Origin: Reticulitermes speratus
Lineage: Eukaryota > Arthropoda > Insecta > Blattodea > Rhinotermitidae
Direction of reading: 5' to 3'
Assembly: GCA_021186555.1 (NCBI GenBank)
Contig: JAJKFL010000014.1
Span: forward strand, 33,042,033 to 33,106,032
DNA: 64,000 nt
The position numbers and the translations under genes are program-made. Positions 22,950 to 33,989 of the stretch are shown here, one piece after another. The stretch's first letter is position 1. Each line of letters opens with the position of its first letter. The notes below the pieces were generated by a model. The model searched no databases and was not told the DNA's origin. It saw nothing but the letters and a program-made list of their open reading frames with translations.

Positions 22950-23235
22950 ATTCCACCTTAGGTTCCGATCTTCTTTGGTTTTGACATCGTGTAGTTTTGT
23001 AAGTAGATATCGACGTTTCGGATGAACGTGTTGCATCCATCTTTAAGGTTGAAGAAACTCGTTGTGGTGAAAAAACTTTTCTATATTATTCGTGGGTTTC
23101 AAGGAAGACGAACAGTCAGGGCAACGGGGATACGAAAGATGAAATACAGACCTCTTCGGGTAAACGGGAACAGCTCTTTTGTATCCACCTGCAATACTAC
23201 ATGGCATCAAAACCCGTAAGACCATAATTTGAACT
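22950..23235. mobile_element. FB MITE copy
   Basis: The left arm CATCGTGTAGTTTTGTAAGT then AGATATCGACGTTTCGGATG (to about 23025) and the core TTGCATCCATCTTTAAGG are typical. The right arm runs GTATCCACCTGCAATACTAC then ATGGCATCAAAACCCGTAAG (to about 23220). Arms are inverted with about 150 bp between them. Confidence 0.6.
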
Positions 23236-23249
23236 ATCACCATCGTGGA

Positions 23250-23420
23250 AACTGTAAAATATTCCGTTTCCGTTATAAAGACAAACGGGAGAATATTGTA
23301 TAGAGAAATCTTAGCTTTTGTTACGAGAATCGTATGAAAAATATCAGTGCGATCTGGGCAAAATGTACAGCTGTTTTATGTCAAGCAGCTGGTTCACAGA
23401 GTAACAACTGTGTTCGCAAT
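23250..23420 (+). mobile_element. R5 repeat copy
   Basis: ATTCCGTTTCCGTTATAAAG then ACAAACGGGAGAATA, TAGAGAAATC, TACGAGAATCGTATGAAAAA and GATCTGGGCAAAATGTACAG follow the R5 order. Downstream blocks are diverged. Confidence 0.55.
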
Positions 23421-23719
23421 TATAAAGTAGGTAATGCATTTAAGATATGTTTATGGATCCATGGTTACACGTGCAGAACGAACATCCATGAGACATGCAG
23501 AAGTATGGACATTCAACTCTAGTTCCCTAACGTTAATTAAAAACTCGGTTCGTGAATTTTCCTGTGTTAAAAGTTTCCTGTCGCTTCTGATCTACCGCTT
23601 AGTTTCAGAGTTCCAAAGTTACGGCTAGCAGCAATTCAAAATTGTTTATTCTCTTTATACATTAAGGTGGCTCCTTATCTTCTGAACTGTAAACTCTACA
23701 TAAACATGAAAAACACTTT

Positions 23720-23795
23720 CTTCAGAGGTGTGACGCCATGTGCTGTGGCAAAGATGTATGAACATTTCGGAGGAGCCTACGTCCTACAACTTTAG
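23720..23795. mobile_element. FB MITE, left-arm fragment
   Basis: TGTGACGCCATGTGCTGTGG then ATGAACATTTCGGAGGAGCC matches the FB arm from the ACGCCGTGTAG block to the GTTTCGGAGGA core. The right arm was not found, and a SINE-2 copy begins about 60 bp downstream. Confidence 0.5.
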
Positions 23796-23849
23796 AGTGG
23801 AAATCACTGCCGTGAGAACCTCTTGTCTCATGTACATCTAAATGTTTGC

Positions 23850-24065
23850 ATTCCTGTATGAAGAGCACATTCATCCACTGAGGATAAGAAACATCTTCCT
23901 AACCAACGGTTGCACGGAGATCTTTCCTCGTGGATAAGGCAAGCGGTTCATGAACTTGACCACTCCTTTTCTTCTAGTGCCAAGATAAAGAATGTGTGAA
24001 AGTGAACCTCAACTCTGTCATATGTCTTCGTGCCCTAGTGCTTAATTAAGCACAGGGACTACTTT
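23850..24065 (+). mobile_element. SINE-2 copy, 3' part
   Basis: Blocks GATAAGGCAAGCGGTTCATG, ACTTGACCACTCCTTTTCTT then CTAGTGCCAAGATAAAG, AACCTCAACTCTGTCATATG and TTAATTAAGCACAGGG follow the order seen at 43330-43410 and 54200-54300. The tRNA-like head is not readable. Confidence 0.6.
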
Positions 24066-24134
24066 TAATTTTCATCATTTAGGACTTTTAGAATGTGATG
24101 CTGTCGATGCCATCGTCTTCAAGGGCAAGAAATC

Positions 24135-24300
24135 CAAGAACTTCTTCGAGTACTTTTCCTTGTAGGTGAAGGCGACACGACTCTTCGAAACCTCGGAAAG
24201 CACTCACCCAACAACACATCGTAACATCCCAGAAGACTTGAAGCCTGAACAACACCTTCATGAGAACCTCGAACCTCGCAAATTTAATTTCACCTTAAGA
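24135..24300. mobile_element. FB MITE, right-arm fragment
   Basis: CGACACGACTCTTCGAAACC then CATCGTAACATCCCAGAAGA and CTTGAAGCCTGAACAACACC is a well-preserved FB right arm. It lies between two SINE-2 copies of opposite orientation. Confidence 0.6.
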
Positions 24301-24399
24301 ATCGATTTTTGTCTTACCAATGTATTTGCTCTATAGATCTTTTGTCAAAAATGGCTGATGAGAATTTTGAAATGTAATGCGCTGTAAAGTCTCATAAAA

Positions 24400-24650
24400 A
24401 GTAAAGTTCTCCCTGTAACGTGCCGTGAAGGCGCCTCGGCGCGAGCTGGCGATGGGTGGGCAAAGGCACGCCCCGGCCGCTTTACCCGCGGGAAGAGCAC
24501 CGGTTCCCATTGGAGAAAGCCGGGTGGGCCACAGGACCGGTCTGGACGGCCTTGGACGAAGGGAAGATCCGTTGCCCTACCGGGGATCGAGCCCCGGACC
24601 GTCCATTGCGTAGCGAGTCTCTGTACCGATTACGCTTTCCTGACCATATT
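24400..24650 (-). mobile_element. SINE-2, well-preserved copy
   Basis: Read on the minus strand, a B-box-like GGCTCGATCCC (about 24584-24595) is followed by the body. On the plus strand this appears as GGACCGGTCTGGACGGCCTT, CGGTTCCCATTGGAGAAAGC, GGCCGCTTTACCCGCGGGAA and finally CGTGCCGTGAAGGCGCC at the 3' end. It is the most GC-rich and least diverged of the ten SINE-2 copies. The two plus frames of 62-68 codons crossing it are shadows. Confidence 0.75.
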
Positions 24651-24654
24651 AAAG

Positions 24655-25365
24655 TCTCGTAGAAGTTAGAATATCATCGTCTGGGTATGACACCGTGTAT
24701 ACTGGTAGATAGTTACTAACATTTCTCATTAGGCACTGTATTGAAATATATCCTTGCATGTACACAATAAACCACAGACGCGACATCCCGGCTTCACACA
24801 TTATCAGAATTTAGAAGTGAATTCCGACTGTCTTTATTACATTTTACTTTATTTTGCTACATTTCAAACCCCAGAGCTTATTGTCTGTAGCACAGACATG
24901 GGCGTCAGGGAAAGAATTAACACTGCTGGTGAGAGGTGAAACAGGCTGCATACTCCCTCACTATATCTCTCCTGCACACCTTCTCTCTAACAGCAGTAAC
25001 GAACGCAAAGTGGGAGAACCTGTAGACGGAACGAAAGCCACAGCACAGTACTAAAAGCCAGGGAAAGGAGCTCCATGGATTGACCCCCTCCACATTTTCC
25101 TGGAGCAATGTCATTTCCCCCTCCAGTGTCTAGCCATTCTGTTCACAGGAATTTTGGTAGTGATAACCACAGGATAACCTTTGCTGGCGACAAGTGATTT
25201 TGGCCGGTTGCTGTGTGAGAGGGGGACTGGAGACGAATGCAACCTTCGGCAGAAAAAGGAAAATTTCTCTCGTTGTCATCTGCACAATCTATAGGACTTC
25301 TTTCTTGGCCTCAATTTAGTGACAGTTTGTGGGAATAGGGGAATGCATGCAGAGGGGAGGTAACG
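24655..25365. other. No recognised gene
   Basis: Short overlapping frames on both strands (24754-25114) lack domains. No repeat shared with the window was found. Confidence 0.35.
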
Positions 25366-25372
25366 CATATTC

Positions 25373-25999
25373 TAGGATTCGGCAACCTACGGCCCGCATT
25401 GTAGTTTCATACATTTACTCGTATAACAATAGCATGTGTAAAATTAAATCTCCGCTCAAGAGTGACCGATGAGTGTTTGCATCGCTGTTTACCCATCTTT
25501 GGCACCACATTTTCAACAGGTATTAACATACTTGATGCTGAAATTGAGCCGCAATCCTGTAATTAAAGTTAGGGTAGTATGTGAAGATATATAATTTGTT
25601 CAAATGCAGCTTGGTTTGAGTTTTTGGATTTAAAAGCTGTATGAATTCTAGTGATATTAAAAGCAAACAGTGAAGACTGCATTTAAATATATTTGTGATT
25701 AACTCGTTATTGTGTAGCTCTGGACACAATTTGTTTTCAGAAGGCCTAACGTATCGTACAAATAACATCGTATTTTTTTATTCCGTCTACTACATTTCAT
25801 TGATTTTGTAGCAGTCACTGATTTTTCTGTTCTTTCATAAGCTTGTAGAGAATTTTAATGTCGTGTTTACGGGCGAATGGGGCCACGCTATATATTGGAC
25901 TCATTTTGCTGCTTTGAGTTAAGTGTGAAAAAAAGTAGCCCATGCTCTCTTCTCTTCTTGACTGCGTGGCCCCCTCTTAAAAAATGTCGCCGTCCCCTA
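25373..25999 (+). mobile_element. Internally deleted hAT element with transposase C-terminal remnant
   Basis: The left end TAGGATTCGGCAACCTACGG and the right end (reading inward TAGGGGACGGCGACATTTTT) form an imperfect inverted repeat resembling the 'CAGGGGTCGGCAACC' ends of hAT families. Just inside the left end the plus frame reads NLRSR then VTDECLHRCLPIFGTTFST (about 25449-25520), matching the 'LRSRLTDEHL...' C-terminal segment of hAT transposases that belongs to the dimerisation region. Everything upstream of that segment is missing. The 8-bp flanks (CATATTCT, TATATTAG) match at only 5 of 8, so the exact borders are uncertain. Confidence 0.55.
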
Positions 26000-27420
26000 T
26001 ATTAGGTCAATTGGTGGGGAAGGACCTGTATTCCTTCTTTCTTTGACCCGATTGAAGTAAACCGTATTGGGATTCCAAACCGGTGCTTCTCCTGTATAAG
26101 GAATAATTGAATTTAAGTTTTATGTAAAATAGTGACAGATAATGCTGATAAGTAAGCGAAAGATAGAAAGCAGGAAAGAGAGAAGTAAGAAATTGTCGAA
26201 AAGGAGACCAAGTAAAGATGTGGGAATGGAAAATGTGAGAAAAAAAGTAATGTGATATGAGTAGGAAAGTGGGGACCTAAGGTCTGCTATCTGCTATCAT
26301 ATTAATCCAGCAGTAGGCATAAGTACCACTGGCTTAGAAACGTTACATCTTTGGTAAATTGTACATTTATGTGGTTTTACGATTCTCTCAGTGAACACAG
26401 TATATTTCCCTAAACACCCTCAACTGGCTGATGATTGTAGTGCAGACTTGTTGCTCACCGTGCGGCAGGAAATGAATGTGTGCTGTTTGTGCGTATTGAA
26501 TGCTTCACTCCCGTGCTGGTGATGGTTATAATCTTCGCACGTAGGAATTAAAATATTGTCTGGAGCACAAAAATGGGCTCATTGCCAAGGCGGAGTTAAT
26601 GTATAGCCACTTTTCTTTGATGGAGTGCTTTTTAATTAATGCCTTTTCTGAATTTCGAAAACTTCTTAAAGAAACCCTTACTAAAATGTGTTCCCGGGAC
26701 CCTGGATTTCAGTGCGTTGCTGGTAGGGTTCTGTGAGAATATTTCGCTGCTCGCATTCACAAACGTCTTTTCCATTTATTCGGCCGCAGCTCGCTCCGTG
26801 TGCTGTATCGGCCAGTCAGAGGCTTTCATGATGCTGGGAGGAAATATAGAAGTAGGAAAGTTCTTGACCTCTCAACTTGGCAGTGCACAGACAGGAAGGT
26901 AATAAATCACAAAAATCATACGTTTGCTTGAGCAATACATGTAGCAACATTTCTGTATTAAAATAAATTTCATGTGCCTTATTTTGCTATATGATTTTCC
27001 GGACCGCTTTGGGTTCTGTTAAACCCAAAATGTTTCCATAGCCAAATAAGTTAAGGTAACGCTGCTTGAAAGTAATCCATATGTCAGGCCTGCAGTAAGT
27101 AAGTAAGGTAATGGTACTGATAGAGTGTAATGAGCAGCCTTAATGGGAGTTCGCTTTCTGTGCCACACGTTCGATCGTGCACGGCAAAGAAACGTCGTTA
27201 CAGTGAAGTCAAATGACGAGTTGTACTTCACCGACTTTCGTTATAATTAATATTTACGAAATGACCTGACGATGTGACTTGTACGTTTACGATATTTCCA
27301 TTTGAAGGCTAGTGGGAATGTTGTTAATAATATACTTGCTTAAACTCACGTAACTAAGTTCATACCTGCCATTTGCCGCAGAATAGTTAGAGAGCTCAAA
27401 ACTATACAGAAAAGTGACTG
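26000..27420. other. No recognised gene
   Basis: An 87-codon plus frame at 26639 and a 70-codon minus frame at 27231 show no domain I recognise. A purine-rich stretch lies at about 26150-26280. No tandem array noticed. Confidence 0.35.
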
Positions 27421-27424
27421 TTGC

Positions 27425-27665
27425 CTACAGAAGTGAAAAGTAAAGGTAAAGTTGTACCTGCACATAATTCAGTACTAAGCCATAAAGACGTGTAGATGAG
27501 AGAAGGTAAAGTTTTACACATGCTTAACTTCAGAACTAGATGCTGGTGTGTGGTACACTTCACGCTCCGGCCGCTTTACCCCTGAGGAAGAGGTCCCCAG
27601 ATCCCATTGGATAGACTGGTGGTCAAGAGTCTATTTGGATGGTGTGAAGAAGATATCTGTTGCCT
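27425..27665 (-). mobile_element. SINE-2 copy, head missing
   Basis: On the plus strand TAAAGGTAAAGTTGTACCTG, CATAAAGACGTGTAGATGAG, CTCCGGCCGCTTTACCCCTG then GATCCCATTGGATAGACTGG and GTCTATTTGGATGGTGTGAA follow the SINE-2 order. The homology stops near 27660, before the tRNA-like head. Confidence 0.65.
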
Positions 27666-27669
27666 GTAA

Positions 27670-29185
27670 AGAAATATGACTTGTGTGTCATTTCACTTTT
27701 CGTTCAATACCGATGTAAATATTAGCACACTGCAGTGAATATATTCCTCGGCCAAGGCCGATGCACGATTCACTCACAGTTCAGGAGGCTGAATTCGTAG
27801 CAGCACACCGTACGTGTTTGACGATTACATATAGCCTCCTATAGGAGCTCTGCAATATTACACATGTTACATCTTATGCTTTAATTACACCTGCGGTGTT
27901 AATTTCAATTCTTTTGTAACCAGGTGTCCACTTTGGGTTTATTTACTGTTTATTTTCTTGTTGTATTCACTCCGGTAATTGTATTCAGTTCCTACTTTGT
28001 ATTCTCTTGTTTGTAACGTATGTTTAATGGTATAGATAAGGCACTGAGGTTCACACTTCACTAATTTCTTAGACAGAAAATTTAAATATTTACAGTACCT
28101 CTTAGGAAACCCGGCAACCATCCGTTAGCCTGTACGTAATTTATTTTGTTTCGTTGGATGGCTGAGTGACTTGCTTTTCACGTATTTCCTGCAAGAGTGC
28201 GGGAAACAGTAGGGTACCTGCTAATTCACCGCCAGCATCGAGGGCTGTGTCGTCACTACAGTGGTTAATAGTCCATGCATTTCCCGGAAAAGGGCCAATA
28301 CGTTACCTTGATGTACTTAATATGGATATTTTGCTTAAAAATGTTTATCGTTTTGTGTTTAAAAACAGATTCAGAATATAATTACGTTGTTTTGACTGTT
28401 GGTTGGTTGGCGGTTAACTTATTTTCCATAAAGTGCGGCACATTTTCTTTGTGTGACTGTGTACACCCTTGTGTGTTCTGTTTATCTATCTAGTCTTGTC
28501 ATTTGCAGCGTTTTGTGGTGTGAAATTTCGACGAGTCCGGCAAGCATTACGTGGTTGTTTTGTTGACGGTTTATGAAAATAAATGTCGAGTGTAATAATT
28601 TTGAATTTTAAAATCGTGGAATTGTTCTTTGCCTCTGGCATACCTGGATGCAAGTTTTTGTCAAAGCTGTTTGTCTGTATGGAAACTTTGTTTACGGCTT
28701 TAGGATTTTCTTTGGATAACAACGAAAAAAATACAGTTACCTTCAATGCAACGTGTGGAGTATGTAAGCAATAACTGGAAATTGGTTTTAATGCCTTCAA
28801 TGTTGGCGTCATTACTGAAATTACTGCTACAAAGGTAAGAGTGAATGTAGCGTGTATCCAAGTTGGAAGTGCGGAATAACTGTACAAACATGCTTCAGAA
28901 GACATACACAAAATATACTGTTTCAACAGGCATTGCATTAAATTCAACCTGACCCTAGATGTTAACCGATAATGTACATTGTACAAAGTCATTCAGTAAA
29001 GGCATGTAATTTGATTAGGTATTTTAATTTTTGTAATTTTGTTTTTGGTCGTAAGGTAAAGATGGACCCCTTCGAATAACACTTATGTTAGCTAGTCGGT
29101 AATAAAAACCTTTCGATGACGACAGTTTGCATTAGTCCAGCGAGCTGCCACAATAGTTTTTCAAAGCCTAATCTGTACTTTATGT
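27670..29185. other. No recognised gene; longest unassigned antisense frame
   Basis: A 168-codon minus frame (28992-28486) and a 63-codon plus frame (28583-28774) overlap. Neither resembles a family I know. The minus frame has a hydrophobic segment (TFTLTFVAVISVM, residues about 50-62), but the long opening is explained equally well by chance in an AT-rich, TAA-poor antisense. I do not call a gene. Confidence 0.3.
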
Positions 29186-29189
29186 GACA

Positions 29190-29365
29190 CTAGATTTAAT
29201 ATTCAGAAATTCTGTGTTCTACCTGCACGTTGCTATTGTGTGTTTTGTATGTATCTTGGAGCAACAGCGATTATTTCCAAATATAGCATTAACTGGTTTT
29301 TGTAACAGAGACGGAGGGTGTTTACTACGCGGTACGAACTGAATCTTTAAATATGATTCAGGTTA
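29190..29365 (-). mobile_element. R5 block contiguous with the Tc1-like transposon 3' end
   Basis: On the plus strand, TCAGAAATTCTGTGTTCTAC, GATTATTTCCAAATATAGC and GTAACAGAGACGGAGGGTGT then GAATCTTTAAATATGATTC are the R5 blocks in reverse order. They directly follow the end of the transposase frame on the minus strand. This contiguity is why R5 copies elsewhere are read as solo 3' ends of this transposon. Confidence 0.55.
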
Positions 29366-30530
29366 ATTACAGTCTTTACAGGGTTAAAGCATGCCGAATA
29401 GTCATTCCAATCGTCTGCTGTTTCATTTTTAACAGCTGTTCCAATTTGAGCACGCACATTGTCCTCTGAATCCAGATACGCTCGACGGACGTCTGGTGCA
29501 GTGGTAAGGATGGAAACGCAGAACCGCGTGACCTGCCTTTTAGCTGCGTCGTCCGTGACCTGTTCGTTCACTGCTCCGTCAGTGGCTGAACTCTTCCGTA
29601 AGCATCAATTTGATTATGTCAGCACCGTATTCCGAACACGGTTTTAAGCCATAATATTGACTGACTTGTTCCAATTTCCTATTATGGTAAGGTGCGTTAT
29701 CCATCACAATTACTCTGTTGGCTTACAGTTTGTGTAATGTAGACTCAATACATGTTAAACCACCTCTCCTGTCATCTCGTCGCAATATTATCGCCTGGAT
29801 ATAGACTTCAAAACTATCAAACAGCCATCACAGCACTTACGTCACTACAAATCAGGACCAGTTTAAGTTTGTCGAAATTTATGCTGCTGCACTGGTGCCC
29901 GAACTGTCGGGTAATCCTGAAAGCTCTAGTTGTGTTTGAGATTTATGTCAAACTTCTTTTGTACGTTAGTTCGTACATTTCTGTATCCGCATTGTCGCTT
30001 CAGGGTTACGCATACATAGAGCCCCCAAATTTATTATTGCTTTGAGCCCAGAAACTTCTTAAATTGGCCTTGCTACCAATGTGAACAATAATAGTTTCCT
30101 GCCTTTCCCAGTTGATGCTTTGAGACAAGCGAAAAGACCGGATAAGAGAGCTCGTTTCTTAATCCTGAGAGTGAAGTCAACCCAAACCGTAGTAATCCCT
30201 TCGTGCAGCCAGATTTCATCTAGAAAATAAATTTTGAGGTCTTCACTGCAAGACTATTTCATTTGGCATAAACATTTTCATCACAACAATACAATGTAAT
30301 CCTTGCTATCTTTCACTCCCTTTTACGAAACCGAAAACTTGTCTTTCATTAGTCTGTATAGTGTGGATATACTAAAATCAAGTAAGTCACTACTGAGAGT
30401 TTACACGTTATAACATACGTGTCCCAGGTTGGTGGTTCAGTTTTGACGAAGTATCTATGGACGTTTCTTCTACATGCAGATTTAATGAAAGCGTCATTCT
30501 TGTCGACCCTTCGTTTGCATTCGCATGTCT
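29350..30530 (-). pseudogene. Tc1/IS630-type DDE transposase pseudogene
   Basis: Conserved parts appear in order on the minus strand. An N-terminal stretch NDAFIKSACRRNVHRYFVKT (about 30500-30440) is followed by STLYRLMKDKFSVS (about 30365-30325). Next is an uninterrupted 61-codon segment (30245-30060) containing YFLDEIWLHEG, which holds the first catalytic aspartate, and STGKGRKLLLFTLVARP. RVIVMDNAPYHNRKLEQV (about 29720-29665) holds the second, in the MDN-x-xYH motif. The C-terminus reads AVKNETADDWNDYSACF (to about 29385). A stop codon lies on each side of the 61-codon block and frames shift between blocks, so it is inactive. The family is the Tc1/mariner superfamily with 'YLDE' and 'MDNAxYH' motifs, common in insects. 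Confidence 0.8.
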
Positions 30531-30539
30531 TACCTGATA

Positions 30540-32885
30540 TTTTCAGTACTCTGGAATTTTGATTTTTTTTTTCGCATTTTCACAATACTTGCAGACACGC
30601 CACAAAACTCTAAAGTTTTCGACCTTTTTAACTGCTAGTCCAAGATTTCTTTCGTTTAACTTATTAAATGTGGTTGTATGTAATGTGAACACCCTGGCCA
30701 CTTTTCAAAGACTTCCCTCTTTTATGCTTTACCACAATTGAGGTACTTAAAGTGTTTCATCTTTAATTGTGTATTTCGTTATAGGGTTAAGTATATTCCA
30801 TCAAACAATTATCACAGTTCACAAACCCTGTTACATAATTCCTTTCATACATCTTATACTAGATCTTTATTAATGTACTGGAGTTTTTCCCCGGAAGATG
30901 GTCAGTGGAGACCAAAACATGTAGGAGATTCTTCAAAGGGATGATGTATGAGACTTTGTGTACTATGATGGCCCTTTGATGAAATATGTTTCCGTATTCG
31001 TAATAAATACTGTTACAGTAGGTGAAGGCAGTAGTCCGAGACGTCTGTCACGTACAACAGTCATGGCACGAGCACAGTTATGTCTTACAAGACGTTTAAA
31101 ACGGTTTTGTGAAGTAAACACTCGTGTGTGGATATATGTGCAGAGTGTCATGTAATTCGACAGGCAGATTTACAGGGATGATAGAGGAGATCAAACAGTG
31201 TATTTTAGGACAGGAACCAATATCCGGAGATGCTTAACTTGGTCGCTAAACGCAGAACCATGAACACGTTCGGTTTGGAAGGATGAATTTCATGTTGCTG
31301 TGGAACTGAATAGCCTGCCGCTTAATTTAATTGTTCTGGGCTTGGAGTTCTGTGAAATAAAGAAGACTATTGATTAAGAAGAATCAAATTTAGACGTGAA
31401 ATGAAAATAAACAAATGAAACTCGATGCAGAAATGGTTGCTACATCTAATAAAACAATGTCGTAAACCTACTGCAAGAAATAGTAAGGGCTGTACAAAAG
31501 ATGTCCGAAATGCCGACCACCAAGATCATTGAACAAGCGACATTACGCAACATTGGTTGCCGTACTCTCTATAACAGTGAGACAGTAATAGAAACAGCAA
31601 AGAAACTGATTGCAAGGGTCATGGGTGCTTTTCAAGTTGTGCGAAAAACAGAGAACACAACCTCTTTTAATTATAAAGAGCAATCATGGAGAGTGTTCAT
31701 AAACGTACTTAGGCGTTTATGTAAAGTGTCTTTTATTTTATCCGAATTTAAAGAAAACTGAATTTTCCTGGGAGGTTGTAGTAACAGCTTCGAAAATAAT
31801 ACTTTACGAAAACTTTTTCAGCGCGATCCGAGATGTTCTGTGTGGAGAGACGATCAGTCAGACGTGACGGAGGCAATAGGTTTCTCATGCGAAAGCGCTT
31901 TAAAAACGTGACCGATCGCTTATGTTACAATTATAGCTGGAATGCGCTTCTGAAAACTTAGAAAATTTTTCATCTTTCGAGAACAAAAACACATTGAAAT
32001 TGAACGGGGAATACTACCTTTCTTATTTCTTCCTCCATTGCCTTTATTGCTTTTATTTATCCCTATTTTACATTTATCTCTTTCCCTCCATTTTTCGTTA
32101 AAAGAGTAAATGACTGTCGTTTAGATAGTACATTTTTGAACACAGAGCTGCCATATTTGTAAGTACGTAAGTTTTGTATTTCCCATAATAGGGATCTGAA
32201 ACTAATGCAGTTTACATCAAATAATTTAAAGATATTTAATTAGCGTATACGTTTCACGGAGCAGAGTGGTTATTTATTTATTTATTCGTTTCCGTCACAT
32301 CAGACTATGTGGTTTGGGCAAAGTCCTTCAGAAGCTGAGACGGTAAGCCAATAAAAAAATCCTTGCCTTTTCCGTAATTCGAAAGTTTGTTACCTTCGTC
32401 GTATGAGCCTGCCAATGGTCTTTAGCGTCTTTGGCTAGAAAACGGAAAGGCACAACAAACACACTGTATATAACGTTGTTGCACTTACAACTGGTAACTA
32501 CAGTTATTTCCATCACTTGGAAACCAATAAATACCGTGTTTTACAACCCGCAAAATTAGAATCACATCAGGCTTGCAAGCTGCAGTTAGAAAGAGCCCTC
32601 GCAGGAGTACTTCCGGTGAGATGAGGATATAAACCACTGCTCTCAATTTAACGTTGTTCTGTCCGACCGATACAACTTTGGACTAAATTAGTCCTACATC
32701 TCTGGGTGATTAGTTGAGCTTGTAAAGTAATTGTGATATAAATCAGGATTTTGACCTCTTCGTCACATTTTTCATTCAAAAAGTTTAACATAAATTAGCT
32801 CAGTTATAATCAGCTGCTGGTCAAATAACATTCAGCAGAAAAATACGCAAAAATCTGCAATCCCTCCATAAGAGTTCAGATTTAT
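30540..32885. other. No recognised gene
   Basis: Frames of 60 to 86 codons (30559, 30738, 30958, 31501 plus) show no domains I know. A (TTTA)n tract lies at about 32270-32287. One block near 32320 (CTTCAGAAGCTGAGACGG) weakly resembles the LINE 3' UTR but was not called. Confidence 0.35.
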
Positions 32886-32888
32886 TAT

Positions 32889-33270
32889 ACAAGGGTGAGT
32901 CAAAAGAAAAACTTAAATTATAAAACAATCGAGATTCTACTATGTGCAATTGGAGGCACAGCAAGTCATCAGCGAGGGTTACAAACCTGTACTGTGTGGT
33001 GAATCTCTTTATTTTTTTAAATTACAGAACTCTACCGAAACTATCTGCACTATGTATGTTTATTACCAACAAATTGCACGAGTTAAGATACACAGGATTG
33101 TTACGCCGACGCATTTCGGATTAACAGTCCTGTATTTGGTAACTGGTGCAATTTGCTGGTAATAAACAATGTAGTGCATGCCTATTGCACGGAAATGTAT
33201 AATATTAAATGTCTGCACTATATTAGTTAGTAAAAATTAAGGTTTTTATTTTGCTCACGTACTTATACCT
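32889..33270. mobile_element. Mariner-like MITE with inner 136-bp palindrome
   Basis: The outer ends form imperfect inverted repeats: left AAGGGTGAGTCAAAAGAAAA then ACTTAAATT, right end reading inward AAGTACGTGAGCAAAATAAA then AACCTTAATTT. Inside, 33045-33180 folds on itself: CTGCACTATGTATGTTTATT then ACCAACAAATTGCACGAGTT pairs with AACTGGTGCAATTTGCTGGT then AATAAACAATGTAGTGCATG, centred near 33112. The two overlapping plus frames of 60 and 72 codons (32942, 32944) are shadows of this structure. Confidence 0.65.
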
Positions 33271-33459
33271 ATAGCTCAACAAACTCACCCTTCTGCTGCT
33301 TCGTGGAGAAATAAAAATTAGAGCTGACTGTGGATAAGTCTTTGAATTCATGCTTTAAATTTGTCAGAACTTTCAATTTTTTGTTTGTGTATTTTTATGC
33401 ACATCTGAGCCGGAAGGCTTAGAAGCGACGACGTCTCTCGCATTAAGGGATGAATAGTT

Positions 33460-33790
33460 TGAGGGTAATTGTCATTGTGCTCTGGCCTTTGACCTCGTTT
33501 AGTTTAGTATATAGATGCCAGCGTTTCAGAGGAACTTTCCTCTTCCATCTTCCAGGTAGATCACAAGTCGCACAGGAAAAAATTTTACCTGTACAAGGAA
33601 GGGACGGCAGAAGTAGGTTACAGAGTGAGCCAATGGTGACGGTAGCCATGACATTGGCTTTTTTTAATAAAATGTAGTAACAAGGATCTAGGAGGAAACG
33701 GGGTGCTTGGACCTGAAGAGGCATGCACTACAATCCTTCGAAACGTCGTAAACGACAGCGTCACATATCAGAAAACTTGAATTTTCGGTT
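33460..33790. mobile_element. FB MITE copy
   Basis: The left arm ends GATGCCAGCGTTTCAGAGGA (about 33514-33533) before the core CCTCTTCCATCTTCCAGG. The right arm reads ATCCTTCGAAACGTCGTAAA then GACAGCGTCACATATCAGAA and AACTTGAATT (to about 33783), giving the frame RRKRQRHISENLN. Confidence 0.65.
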
Positions 33791-33889
33791 TGGAAGAAGT
33801 TTTGAGGCAAAAATAAATGCGAAGATATCCGGAGGAGGAAATGTGAGGAGAGAAAGTAATGGTACATATGTGAAAGGAGGCAGGAGGTT

Positions 33890-33985
33890 TCTTCGAAACC
33901 TTCGTACCTGCGTACCACAATACAGGTTCTGAAATCTCAGAAGAGAGTGAGCCTGATGTTTATGTTCATCGCTATGAGACACTTA
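33890..33985. mobile_element. FB MITE, second right-arm fragment
   Basis: GAAACCTTCGTACCTGCGTA then CCACAATACAGGTTCTGAAA and TCTCAGAAGAGAGTG repeats the order of an FB right arm 100 bp beyond the previous copy. It is either a tandem arm or a separate truncated insertion. Confidence 0.45.
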
Positions 33986-33989
33986 GATG

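Noticed and set aside
32310..32350. LINE 3' UTR fragment (CTTCAGAAGCTGAGACGG)
   Set aside because: Only about 18 bp resemble the family and no flanking blocks agree.
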